DNA of 15,738 nt from assembly GCF_937876455.1 (NCBI RefSeq), contig NZ_CALFIG010000200.1, positions 1 through 15,738 of the forward strand. The letters run 5' to 3'. The first letter of the stretch is position 1; the number at the start of each line of letters is the position of its first letter. The notes beneath the pieces were generated by a model, which saw nothing but the letters and a program-made list of their open reading frames with translations, was not told where the DNA came from and ran no database searches. This DNA comes from an uncultured Flavobacterium sp. Its GTDB lineage: Bacteria > Bacteroidota > Bacteroidia > Flavobacteriales > Flavobacteriaceae. Shown one piece after another: positions 6,626 through 14,406 of the stretch. A program made the position numbers and the translations under genes.

Positions 6626-7858
6626 ATGGCAAAAGAAGTATTAGAATGTTCATTTTGTGGCAGAAAAAAGCCCGAAACTAATTTATTAATTGCAGGAATT
6701 GATGCGCATATTTGCGATAGATGTATTGAGCAGGCACATGGTATTGTTTTAGAAGAATTAAAACAAACAGGTGCTTACGAAGCATTTAATGATTTGGTGC
6801 TTCGTAAGCCAAAAGAAATTAAGTCTTTTTTAGATGAATATGTAATTGGCCAAGACCAAACCAAGAAAGTGCTGAGTGTTGCCGTTTACAATCATTACAA
6901 ACGTTTAATGCAACCTATTCAGAATGATGAGGTTGAAATTGAAAAGAGTAACATTTTAGTTGTAGGGCAAACGGGAACAGGAAAAACATTAGTAGCTAAA
7001 ACAATTGCAAAAATGTTAAATGTGCCTTTAGCAATAGTAGATGCTACTATTTTAACAGAAGCTGGTTATGTGGGAGAAGATGTAGAAAGTATTTTAACAC
7101 GGTTGTTACAAGCAGCTGATTATGATGTGGCAAAAGCCGAAAGAGGAATTGTTTTTATTGATGAAATTGATAAAATTGCCCGTAAAAGCGATAACCCTTC
7201 AATAACGCGTGATGTTTCGGGAGAAGGCGTACAGCAAGCCTTGTTGAAATTATTAGAAGGTTCAGTTGTTAATGTACCACCAAAAGGAGGAAGAAAACAC
7301 CCCGATCAAAAATTTGTTGAAGTAAATACACAAAATATTTTATTTATTGCCGGTGGTGCCTTTGATGGTATTGAACGTATTATCTCTAAACGCTTAAACC
7401 AACAAGCTATCGGATTTAGCTCTACTATAGCAGCAGACCAAATAGATAAAGAAAACTTGTTGCAATATATTATCCCAAAAGATGTTAAAGAGTTTGGCTT
7501 AATACCTGAAATTATAGGTCGTTTACCTGTTTTATCGCACATGGATCCGTTAGATGCTAATGCATTAAGAGCAATATTAACAGAGCCTAAAAATGCTTTA
7601 ATTAAACAATATCAAAAGCTATTTGATATGGATGAAGTTGCTTTTACCATAGATGATGCTGCTTTAGATTTTATTGTAGAAAAAGCCTTGGAATATAAAT
7701 TAGGAGCAAGAGGACTACGATCGTTGTGTGAAGCCATTTTAACAGATGCTATGTTTGAATTACCAAGCTCTAGCGAAAATGAGTTGGTTGTTACAAAAGA
7801 ATTTGCTGCACATACCTTAACTAAAAACTTATTAAAACGATTGGAAATAGCATCGTAA
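6626..7858 (+). CDS. clpX: ATP-dependent Clp protease ATP-binding subunit ClpX
   Basis: The start is ATG 6626 (MAKEVLECSFCGRKK), the normal family N-terminus; an in-frame TTG at 6563 would only translate the repeat spacer. The 410-residue AAA+ unfoldase has an N-terminal C4 zinc-binding domain (Cys8, Cys11, Cys30, Cys33). It has Walker A GQTGTGKT (114-121) and Walker B with Asp179-Glu180 in VFIDEIDK. The pore-1 loop is GYVGEDVE, the RKH-type loop is GGRKHPDQ, and sensor 2 is GARGLR. It recognises tagged or damaged proteins, unfolds them with ATP and threads them into ClpP. Every motif needed for activity is intact. It lies directly downstream of clpP, probably in the same transcript. A bidirectional hairpin follows the stop and the next gene converges on it. 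Confidence 0.97.
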   Translation: MAKEVLECSFCGRKKPETNLLIAGIDAHICDRCIEQAHGIVLEELKQTGAYEAFNDLVLRKPKEIKSFLDEYVIGQDQTKKVLSVAVYNHYKRLMQPIQNDEVEIEKSNILVVGQTGTGKTLVAKTIAKMLNVPLAIVDATILTEAGYVGEDVESILTRLLQAADYDVAKAERGIVFIDEIDKIARKSDNPSITRDVSGEGVQQALLKLLEGSVVNVPPKGGRKHPDQKFVEVNTQNILFIAGGAFDGIERIISKRLNQQAIGFSSTIAADQIDKENLLQYIIPKDVKEFGLIPEIIGRLPVLSHMDPLDANALRAILTEPKNALIKQYQKLFDMDEVAFTIDDAALDFIVEKALEYKLGARGLRSLCEAILTDAMFELPSSSENELVVTKEFAAHTLTKNLLKRLEIAS

Positions 7859-7888
7859 TAAAAGAAATTATTATAAAATAAAAATATG

Positions 7889-7926
7889 AAAACCCCTATT
7901 ACTATAAAATGTTAATAGGGTTTTTT
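7889..7926. terminator. Bidirectional terminator between clpX and the GH3 gene
   Basis: AAAACCC(C)TATTA (7889-7902) pairs with TAATAGGGTTTT (7913-7924) with one bulged C, followed by T6 on the plus strand. On the minus strand the arm ends in TTTT, so it can serve both convergent genes, though better for clpX. Confidence 0.8.
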
Positions 7927-7938
7927 ATTAAAATAAAC

Positions 7939-9450
7939 TTACTGCAATTTCAATAGTTCTTCTAAGTGCGTACGGTCGTTAGATAATCGAGGGACTTTAT
8001 GTTGGCCACCTAATTTATCATTTGCTTTTAGCCAATCATAGAATAGGTTTTCACGCGCTACGTTTAAAACAAGCGGGTTTAATGTCATGTTGTTAAATCG
8101 CTTAGCTTCATAGTCTGAGTTTAACTGTTGTAGGTTAGCGTCTAGCAATTGACCAAAAGCAGCCACATCATGCGGAGCCGTTTTAAATTCTATAATCCAT
8201 TCATGTGCACCTTTTTGTTTATTATCCATAAATATAGGTGCAACAGTATAATCCATCACTTCACATGCTAATTCTTGACACGTTTTGGCTAAAGCTCTAT
8301 CTGTATTTTCAACCATCAATTCCTCGCCAAAAACATTAATATGATGTTTCGTTCTTCCTGTAACTTTAATACGATAAGGAGATAAGGAGGTAAAACGTAT
8401 GGTATCGCCTATAATGTATCGCCACAATCCTGAATTAGTGGTAATCACTAACGCATAATTTTTATGAAGCTCTACGTCTTTCAAGGAAATAATACGTGGA
8501 TTTTCCTGCCCAAAGCTATCCATTGGAATAAATTCATAATATATTCCATAATCAAGCATCAATAGCAATTCGTCCGAATTATTTAAATCTTGCAGCGCAA
8601 AAAAGCCTTCAGAAGCATTGTAAATTTCATAATATTTGAAACTTTCTTTCGGGAATAATTTTTGATAAGGCGTTCGGTATGGGTCAAAACTCACACCTCC
8701 GTGAAAATAGACTTCTACGTTTGGCCAAATATCAAGTATGTTTTCTTTAGCTGTTGTTTCTAGTGCTTTGTTTAACAATACCATCATCCAGCTAGGAACA
8801 CCTGCTATGCTGGTAACATTTTCTTGCAAACATTCTTCAATGATAGCGGGTAATTTTACCTCCCAATCGCTCATTAAAGACACTTTATTGCTTGGGGTAG
8901 AACTAAATTCGGCCCAAATAGGCATGTTGTCTATTAAAATCGCTGAAAGATCCCCAAAAAAGGTATTGTTGTTTTCATACAATTGTTTGCTGCCACCTAA
9001 TCGCAAACTTTTTCCCACAAACAATTGCGAATCTTCATTATTATTAAGGTATAAGGCGAGTAAATCTTTGCTGGCTTTATAGTGGTTGTTTTCTAAAGCT
9101 TCCGCACTTACAGGAATAAATTTGCTTTTGGCATTGGTGGTTCCGCTCGATTTTGCAAAGTATTTAATTGGGGTATTCCAAAAAATATTTTGTGCGCCTT
9201 GACGCGTTTGTTCAATAAATGGCTCAAAAGCTTCATAAGTGGAAATAGGCACGCGCTCTTGAAAAGTGTCATAATTTTTTATGCTCGTAAAGTCATATTT
9301 TTTACCAATAACAGTCTGTTCAGCTGATTTTAGTAACTGAAACAATAATTCTTCTTGTACTTCATGCGGGTATTTGACAAACAATTCAATTTGATGAATT
9401 CTTTTCTTCAAAATCCAAGAAGCGATAGAATTTATTATTGGTAATGGCAT
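7939..9450 (-). CDS. GH3-family (auxin-responsive-promoter-like) acyl-adenylating enzyme
   Basis: A 503-residue protein of the GH3 fold, part of the ANL adenylating superfamily. Three nucleotide-handling motifs are visible: SSGTTNAKSKFIPVS (residues 101-115, phosphate loop), YNASEGFFALQD (277-288), and TNSGLWRYIIGDTIRF (338-353) followed by KVTGRTKHHINVFGEE with the hinge to the C-terminal lid. The C-terminus has LGGQHKVPRLSN, which carries the likely catalytic Lys. Plant GH3 enzymes adenylate acidic hormones (jasmonate, auxin, salicylate) and join them to amino acids; bacterial members are common in Bacteroidota and lack assigned substrates. No signal peptide or membrane segment is present, so it is cytoplasmic. 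It has a well-formed promoter whose -33 element nearly touches the start of the divergent DUF2797 gene. The family assignment is firm; naming it for auxin would be misleading. Confidence 0.9.
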   Translation of the reverse strand: MPLPIINSIASWILKKRIHQIELFVKYPHEVQEELLFQLLKSAEQTVIGKKYDFTSIKNYDTFQERVPISTYEAFEPFIEQTRQGAQNIFWNTPIKYFAKSSGTTNAKSKFIPVSAEALENNHYKASKDLLALYLNNNEDSQLFVGKSLRLGGSKQLYENNNTFFGDLSAILIDNMPIWAEFSSTPSNKVSLMSDWEVKLPAIIEECLQENVTSIAGVPSWMMVLLNKALETTAKENILDIWPNVEVYFHGGVSFDPYRTPYQKLFPKESFKYYEIYNASEGFFALQDLNNSDELLLMLDYGIYYEFIPMDSFGQENPRIISLKDVELHKNYALVITTNSGLWRYIIGDTIRFTSLSPYRIKVTGRTKHHINVFGEELMVENTDRALAKTCQELACEVMDYTVAPIFMDNKQKGAHEWIIEFKTAPHDVAAFGQLLDANLQQLNSDYEAKRFNNMTLNPLVLNVARENLFYDWLKANDKLGGQHKVPRLSNDRTHLEELLKLQ

Positions 9451-9476
9451 AAGTACAATTGAATTTTTATCTTTAC

Positions 9477-9506
9477 CAAAAATAATAAAAAATCAATCAA
9501 CTGCAA
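9477..9506 (-). promoter_or_regulatory. Predicted promoter of the GH3 gene
   Basis: On the minus strand, TTG (9506-9504), spacer of 19, TATTTTTG (9484-9477). This is an exact consensus layout with a leader of about 20 bases. The -33 element ends six bases before the ATG of the divergent gene, so its RNA polymerase footprint covers that gene's translation start. Confidence 0.6.
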
Positions 9507-9511
9507 GGCTA

Positions 9512-10306
9512 ATGACGACATTTGAAGGGACTTTAACAAAAATGCAAACAGAAATGGGGCAGCCCATTCAATATTATTTAATTTTTGACACTAATTTTTT
9601 AAATGTTAACCAACTTATAAATAGAACTATCCAGATACAGCACAAAGGATATCAATGTTTACATTGTAAGAAAGCAAAAAAAATTTTTAGACAAGGTTTT
9701 TGTTATGATTGTTTTTCTACCATACCTGCTGCTGCAGATTGGATCATGAAACCTGAGTTGAGCAAAGCTCATTTAGATATTGAAGACCGAGATTTAGATT
9801 ATGAAAAGCGCGTGCAACTGCAACCGCATGTGGTTTATTTAGCCTTGTCTTCTGAGGTTAAAGTGGGAGTGACTCGAAAAACACAAGTGCCTACACGATG
9901 GATTGATCAAGGTGCTGTAGAAGCATTACCTATTTTAGAAACACCAAATAGATATTTAGCAGGCGTAGCAGAAGTAGCACTTAAAAATCATTTTGTAGAT
10001 AAAACAAATTGGCAAAAAATGCTAAAAAACGAAGTGTCTCATGCTGATTTACTCGCTGAAAAACAAAAGCTTCAAGCTTGGCTACCTACAGAAGTTATGC
10101 CTTATTTTCTTCCCGAAAATCAAGAATATAAATTAGAATATCCTGTGTTGCGTTATCCGCTCAAAGTAACGAGTTTAAATTTAGAAAAAACACCCGATTT
10201 TACTGGCAAAGTAATTGGAATAAAAGGACAATATTTGCTTTTTGAAGATGGTACAGTATTTAATGTACGCACCTTTGAAGGGTATGTGGTATCTATTCGT
10301 TTTTAA
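9512..10306 (+). CDS. DUF2797 domain-containing protein with zinc-knuckle
   Basis: A 264-residue protein matching DUF2797. Near the N-terminus lies a four-cysteine cluster, Cys49/Cys52 (CLHC) and Cys64/Cys67 (CYDC), spaced as a treble-clef or zinc ribbon. The core has VVYLALSSEVKVGVTRKTQVPTRWIDQGA (about 107-134; key parts VYLA, KVGVTR, RWIDQGA), which resembles the GIY-YIG nuclease motif in pattern; relation to that fold is my inference. No signal peptide or membrane span. Biochemical function is unknown; zinc plus a GIY-YIG-like core would suit nucleic-acid binding or cleavage. It diverges from the GH3 gene across 61 bases, and no good promoter of its own is visible there; it may lie within the first part of GH3. 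Its stop codon overlaps that of the convergent DUF3078 gene. Confidence 0.85.
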   Translation: MTTFEGTLTKMQTEMGQPIQYYLIFDTNFLNVNQLINRTIQIQHKGYQCLHCKKAKKIFRQGFCYDCFSTIPAAADWIMKPELSKAHLDIEDRDLDYEKRVQLQPHVVYLALSSEVKVGVTRKTQVPTRWIDQGAVEALPILETPNRYLAGVAEVALKNHFVDKTNWQKMLKNEVSHADLLAEKQKLQAWLPTEVMPYFLPENQEYKLEYPVLRYPLKVTSLNLEKTPDFTGKVIGIKGQYLLFEDGTVFNVRTFEGYVVSIRF

Positions 10307-11253
10307 AAAGTATACAATACCCCTACACCAATGATTTGTTTCAATTGAATTTTTGGCCCACGTGTTACTTGTGTGCCATTTTCTTCTTTTTTAGATTTAA
10401 TATCATCATCATAAATAATATGTAAACCCACATTAGCCTTAACATATTTATTTACTGTCATTTCAATATTTGAAAACCAATCGACATCAATATTTCCAAA
10501 TTTATTTATATAGTCGGAATACAAAGTTGCTCTGGTATCTAATACCATGTTTTTAGCAATTTCACGTTTAAATTGACCAGTGATTAAAGCGCCTAGTTCG
10601 GTTCGAGATTTACCACCACTTCTTAATAGCGTTCCATCTGTGTCATAAATCGCTTTTTCAACCCCAAACGCCCCTTCGTTTGATAATCTTTTATCTAATA
10701 CTAATGTAGTTTTTTGTGTTAAAGGAGATAAATAAATGGTAAAGCCTAAATCTTTTCGAGCGTATTCCGCCCCAATACCTACAAATACATAAGCTGGTGC
10801 AAAAAATCTAGAAATTGCTTTTTCTACATTCGGATAGCTGTACCCGTTTGCAAATTGAGTTTGAAAGGTAAATTTTCCACCATAAAACCAATTTGAAATA
10901 CTGTCTTTTCTATAGCCAATTGTAGAGTTTAAAAGGATTACATCATCTGTTTTTCTTACATCTTGGTTTTCTTGCTTATTTAAACCGTAACGCATAATCA
11001 ATTCGCTATTCCATTTCATGTTGTTGTATTTATAGCCTCTGATGAAATGGCCTTTTACTAATCCAGAAATCGAATTATTTCCCCCAGCAGACCAGTTTAC
11101 AAAAGCAATCTGTGTGAAATCTAGCCCTACTTTATTGACTTTTTCCCATCGTGATACCGCTGTAGTGTCAGGTAATGTAGTTTTTACAATTTGTGCTTTC
11201 AACTGTTGTATAGCAATGAAAAATAGGAGAATAAGACTTACTTTTTTAATCAT
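10303..11253 (-). CDS. DUF3078 domain-containing secreted/outer-membrane protein
   Basis: A 316-residue protein with an N-terminal signal peptide (MIKKVSLILLFFIAIQQLKA, cut before Q21 by appearance). The mature part begins with W-rich strands such as TQIAFVNWSAGGNNSISG, characteristic of DUF3078, and continues as alternating aromatic/polar segments ending in VLYTF. This pattern suggests a beta-rich, perhaps barrel, outer-membrane protein. Function is unknown. It overlaps the end of dxs by 8 bases (ATGATTAA serves as start of this gene and stop of dxs), pointing to one operon with translational coupling. Its own stop overlaps that of DUF2797 and no terminator hairpin is visible, so transcripts likely run into antisense of that gene. 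Linkage with dxs may reflect order conservation rather than shared metabolism. Confidence 0.85.
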   Translation of the reverse strand: MIKKVSLILLFFIAIQQLKAQIVKTTLPDTTAVSRWEKVNKVGLDFTQIAFVNWSAGGNNSISGLVKGHFIRGYKYNNMKWNSELIMRYGLNKQENQDVRKTDDVILLNSTIGYRKDSISNWFYGGKFTFQTQFANGYSYPNVEKAISRFFAPAYVFVGIGAEYARKDLGFTIYLSPLTQKTTLVLDKRLSNEGAFGVEKAIYDTDGTLLRSGGKSRTELGALITGQFKREIAKNMVLDTRATLYSDYINKFGNIDVDWFSNIEMTVNKYVKANVGLHIIYDDDIKSKKEENGTQVTRGPKIQLKQIIGVGVLYTF

Positions 11254-13021
11254 GATTTAGGGTATTAAATAGTTGTATAAAACTTTCTGTATCTAAATTT
11301 ACTTCTTTTACTAATTGTTTTACAGTGCCGTGTTCAATAAACGCATCGGGAACGCCACAATTAATAATTTTATTTGTGTAACTATTTTTACTTGCAAACG
11401 TATTAATAATACTACCCATGCCTCCTGTTAAAACGCCTTCTTCAATGGTAATTATAGTAGAAAAGGTAGAAAAAATAGCGTGTAATTGTACTTCATCAAT
11501 TGGTTTTACCCAGCCCACATGATAATGAGCAATATTTTCAGGAAAATTACAATTTAATAGTGCTTTTTGTGCTGAACTACCAATGGTTCCTGTAGATAAC
11601 ACCGCATACTTTTTTCCTTGTTTCAAAGGTAAAATTTTGCCCACTTCAATTTTTTCAAACGGAAGTTTCCAGTTTGTTATTGTTCCTTTCCCTCGCGGAT
11701 ATCGAATAGCAATAGGATGTTGTAATCCTAACGAAGCTGTGTATAAAATATTACGCAAATCAATTTCATCTAAAGGGGCATAAATAATCATATTCGGAAT
11801 GCAACTAAAATAGGCTATATCAAAAAGACCGTGGTGTGTTGCACCATCTTCGCCTACGAAACCTGCTCGGTCTAAGCAAAATATCACAGGTAAATTTTGC
11901 AGTGCTACATCATGAATAACTTGGTCATATGCCCGTTGCATGAATGTAGAGTAAATGTTGCAAAAAACGACCAAATTTTGTGTAGCCATTCCAGCAGCTA
12001 AGGTAACGGCATGCTGTTCGGCAATGCCTACATCAAAAGCTCTTTCAGGAAAGGCTTCCATCATGTATTTTAATGAGCTCCCTGAAGGCATAGCAGGTGT
12101 AATGCCTACTATTTTTTCATTTGTTGTTGCTAATTCAACTAATGTATGTCCAAAAACATCTTGAAATTTAGGTGCAGGATTTTCATTTTCATCACGTATC
12201 AGTTTACCCGTTAATTTGTCAAATTTACCTGGTGCATGATAGGTTAGTTGGTCTTCTTCAGCATACGCTAATCCTTTTCCTTTTGTAGTTGTAATATGTA
12301 AAAATTTTGGTCCTTTTGTAGCTTTTAGTCTTTTTAATTCGGTCACTAGAGCCTCTAAATCATGACCGTCAATTGGACCAGTATAATCAAAATTAAGCGA
12401 CTTAATTACATTATTTTCGATTGGATTTTTACCTGATTTTATAGCTGTTAGGTATTCTTTAAACGCGCCAACACTTGGATCTATTCCCATGCTGTTGTCA
12501 TTTAAAATTACTAAAACATTCGCATTCGTTACACCAGCATGATTTAACGCTTCAAAAGCCATTCCACTAGCAATTGACGCATCGCCAATTATTGCAATAT
12601 GATTTTTGTCAAACTCTCCTTTTATTTGAGCGGCCAATGCCATTCCTAAGGCTGCAGAAATGGAAGTTGAGGAGTGCCCAACACCAAAAGTGTCATATTT
12701 ACTTTCGCTTCGTTTTGGAAATCCAGAAATACCTCCTTTTTCCCTATAAGTTGGAAATTGTGTTCTACGTTCGGTGAGTATTTTGTGACCATACGCTTGG
12801 TGACCTACATCCCAAACAAGACAATCATTTGGTGTATCAAAAACATAGTGTAATGCAATGGTTAGTTCCACCACGCCTAAACTTGCTCCTAAGTGACCTT
12901 CTTTTTGTGAAACGATGTCAATAATATATTGACGTAATTCTTCTGCTAATTGAGGAAGCTCATTAGGGGCTAATTTCCTTAAATCATAAGGATTTTCAAT
13001 ATGGGAAAGTAAATTATTCAT
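11246..13021 (-). CDS. dxs: 1-deoxy-D-xylulose-5-phosphate synthase
   Basis: A thiamine-diphosphate enzyme that condenses pyruvate with glyceraldehyde 3-phosphate to make DXP, the first step of the non-mevalonate isoprenoid pathway. I start it at ATG 13021 (MNNLLSHIENPYDL), giving 591 residues; upstream in-frame sequence is Cys/Phe-rich nonsense opposite tadA. Visible motifs: His43 in EGHLGASLG, VGHQAYGHK, the TPP/Mg motif GDASIASG...NDN (147-176; the usual GDG is GDA), catalytic Glu335 in GIAEQHAVT, and DRAGFVGEDGATHHG (384-398). The C-terminal transketolase domain ends in VGWVKPIDE and GGMGSIIN. Slightly shorter than E. coli DXS (620). It is first in a two-gene operon with DUF3078 and divergent from tadA. 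A TATTTTTG box on the minus strand at 13030-13037 lies very close to the start but lacks a TTG partner. Confidence 0.96.
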   Translation of the reverse strand: MNNLLSHIENPYDLRKLAPNELPQLAEELRQYIIDIVSQKEGHLGASLGVVELTIALHYVFDTPNDCLVWDVGHQAYGHKILTERRTQFPTYREKGGISGFPKRSESKYDTFGVGHSSTSISAALGMALAAQIKGEFDKNHIAIIGDASIASGMAFEALNHAGVTNANVLVILNDNSMGIDPSVGAFKEYLTAIKSGKNPIENNVIKSLNFDYTGPIDGHDLEALVTELKRLKATKGPKFLHITTTKGKGLAYAEEDQLTYHAPGKFDKLTGKLIRDENENPAPKFQDVFGHTLVELATTNEKIVGITPAMPSGSSLKYMMEAFPERAFDVGIAEQHAVTLAAGMATQNLVVFCNIYSTFMQRAYDQVIHDVALQNLPVIFCLDRAGFVGEDGATHHGLFDIAYFSCIPNMIIYAPLDEIDLRNILYTASLGLQHPIAIRYPRGKGTITNWKLPFEKIEVGKILPLKQGKKYAVLSTGTIGSSAQKALLNCNFPENIAHYHVGWVKPIDEVQLHAIFSTFSTIITIEEGVLTGGMGSIINTFASKNSYTNKIINCGVPDAFIEHGTVKQLVKEVNLDTESFIQLFNTLNHD

Positions 13022-13078
13022 TTCAAGGGCAAAAATACAATATTGTTTGTTATTTTTGATAGAATAAAAGCAAACGTA

Positions 13079-13519
13079 TTGGAAACAATTTTTACAGACG
13101 ATTATTTTATGAGAAAAGCTTTGAATGAAGCTCAAGAAGCTTTTGCTAAAGGCGAAGTTCCTGTTGGTGCAGTTGTGGTTGTCAATAATCAGGTCATTGC
13201 CCGAACACATAATTTAACCGAATTATTGCATGATGTAACAGCACATGCTGAAATGCAGGCTATAACAAGTGCAGCCAATTTTTTAGGAGGAAAATATTTG
13301 AAGGATTGTACACTTTATGTTACTTTAGAACCTTGTCAAATGTGTGCAGGAGCGTTATATTGGTCACAAATTACTAAAATCGTGTATGGAGCAAAAGACG
13401 AAAGGCGAGGCTACACAACCTTAGGTACGCAATTACATCCAAAAACACAAGTAGTTTCGGGGGTGTTAGAAGATGAATGCACCGCACTTATACAATTATT
13501 TTTTCAAAATAAACGATAA
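13079..13519 (+). CDS. tadA: tRNA adenosine(34) deaminase / nucleoside deaminase
   Basis: A zinc-dependent deaminase that converts the wobble adenosine of tRNA(Arg) to inosine. Motifs, numbered from TTG 13079: His56 and Glu58 in TAHAEMQAI (zinc ligand and proton shuttle), Cys86 and Cys89 in LEPCQMCAGAL (zinc ligands), plus GEVPVGAVVV and FLGGKYLKDCTLYVTLEP. The start is uncertain. ATG 13109 would remove DDYF, which aligns with HEYW of E. coli TadA and is needed for helix 1. A TTG at 13043 lies upstream of a plausible -7 box (13051-13058). TTG 13079 gives MLETIFTDDYFM, 146 residues, closest to the family. Relatives can also act on free guanine or cytosine, but the Flavobacteria-type sequence and residues fit TadA best. 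It diverges from dxs over 57 bases. Confidence 0.88.
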   Translation: METIFTDDYFMRKALNEAQEAFAKGEVPVGAVVVVNNQVIARTHNLTELLHDVTAHAEMQAITSAANFLGGKYLKDCTLYVTLEPCQMCAGALYWSQITKIVYGAKDERRGYTTLGTQLHPKTQVVSGVLEDECTALIQLFFQNKR

Positions 13520-13578
13520 ATGTAAATTTGGCATATTTTTTGTAGTATTATAAATACAAATATTTTAATTTAACAAAA

Positions 13579-14340
13579 ATGAACAACAAATTAATTAAAG
13601 CGGCAATCATAGGAGGATCTATCATTCTGACAGCTATGATATTAGGTAGTGCCTTTAAAAAAAGGAATGAAAATTTAGATACCATTTCCGTAATTGGATT
13701 AGGAACTAAAGATTTTGTGTCAGATGAAATTTTATGGTCTGGGAGTTTTACGACTAAAAGTTTTGATATTAAAGAAGCTTACAATAAAATGATAGCCGAT
13801 CAAAAAATTGTAGAACGCTTTTTTTTAGGGAAAGGTTTTAAAAAAGGAGAATTTAGTTTTGGGGCAGTACAGTTTAACAAACGATTTAGAGAAGTAAGAA
13901 TTGAGACAGGGGATAGTGATTATGGTACAAAATACGAACAAGTTTTTGATGGCTATGAAGCGTCACAAACGATCACATTCTCGGCTAAAAAGAATCCGAA
14001 TTTAATGAAACGTATAGAAGATGTGTCTAGTAAAACCTCTGAGTTAATTAACTCGGGGATTGAATTAAGTTCTAATTCTATTCAATATACCTATTCAGAT
14101 TTACCCAGTTTAAAACATAGCTTAATACAAAAAGCATCTAAGGATGCTAAAGAAAGAGCTGAAAAAATTGTAACGTCAGCAGATGGCGATTTAGGAAAAT
14201 TAAAATCGGCAAGCATGGGTGTTTTTCAAATTACAGGTCAAGGTTCTACTGAAGAAGATTCATATGGTGGCAATTTTGATACTTACAGTAAAAATAAATC
14301 TGCTAGAATTACGGTAAGGTTGGAGTATGAGTTGGAGTAA
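13579..14340 (+). CDS. SIMPL (DUF541) domain-containing membrane-anchored protein
   Basis: A 253-residue protein with an N-terminal hydrophobic segment (about residues 6-24, KAAIIGGSIILTAMILGSAF) followed by KKR, best read as an uncleaved membrane anchor with the rest in the periplasm. The remainder matches the SIMPL fold: it begins ISVIGLGTKDFVSDEILWSGSF, has a KKNPNLMKRIEDVSSKTSELINSGIEL-like middle (key parts NPNLMKRI, SELINSGI) and a Lys/Ala-rich KDAKERAEKI helix, and ends KSARITVRLEYEL. SIMPL proteins are widespread and poorly understood; BP26/OMP28 of Brucella forms channel-like oligomers and the eukaryotic SIMPL binds a signalling kinase. No motif suggests enzyme activity. A TAAATTTG box lies at 13523-13530 without a TTG partner, so the gene may be read with tadA. 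It converges with the ribonuclease gene over a shared terminator. Confidence 0.85.
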   Translation: MNNKLIKAAIIGGSIILTAMILGSAFKKRNENLDTISVIGLGTKDFVSDEILWSGSFTTKSFDIKEAYNKMIADQKIVERFFLGKGFKKGEFSFGAVQFNKRFREVRIETGDSDYGTKYEQVFDGYEASQTITFSAKKNPNLMKRIEDVSSKTSELINSGIELSSNSIQYTYSDLPSLKHSLIQKASKDAKERAEKIVTSADGDLGKLKSASMGVFQITGQGSTEEDSYGGNFDTYSKNKSARITVRLEYELE

Positions 14341-14370
14341 ACCTAGGTATTCGGTTGGAGGATTAAATAA

Positions 14371-14402
14371 AAAAACCGCTATTCGTTTGAGTAGCGGTTT
14401 TT
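14371..14402. terminator. Bidirectional terminator between SIMPL and ribonuclease E/G genes
   Basis: AAAAACCGCTATTC (14371-14384) pairs with GAGTAGCGGTTTTT (14389-14402) around loop GTTT with one U-G pair. Poly-A on the left and poly-T on the right give a U-tail in either direction. Confidence 0.9.
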
Positions 14403-14406
14403 AGTT

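Noticed and set aside
10249..10270. GTAC...GTAC mini-hairpin near the end of DUF2797 as a terminator for the dxs-DUF3078 transcript
   Set aside because: The stem is only about 4-5 bp inside coding sequence, with no U-tail on the minus strand.
13022..13210. An in-frame 63-residue upstream extension of dxs
   Set aside because: It runs through the dxs-tadA gap and antisense to the tadA coding region, is Cys/Phe-rich and unlike any DXS N-terminus. The family start at 13021 is clear.
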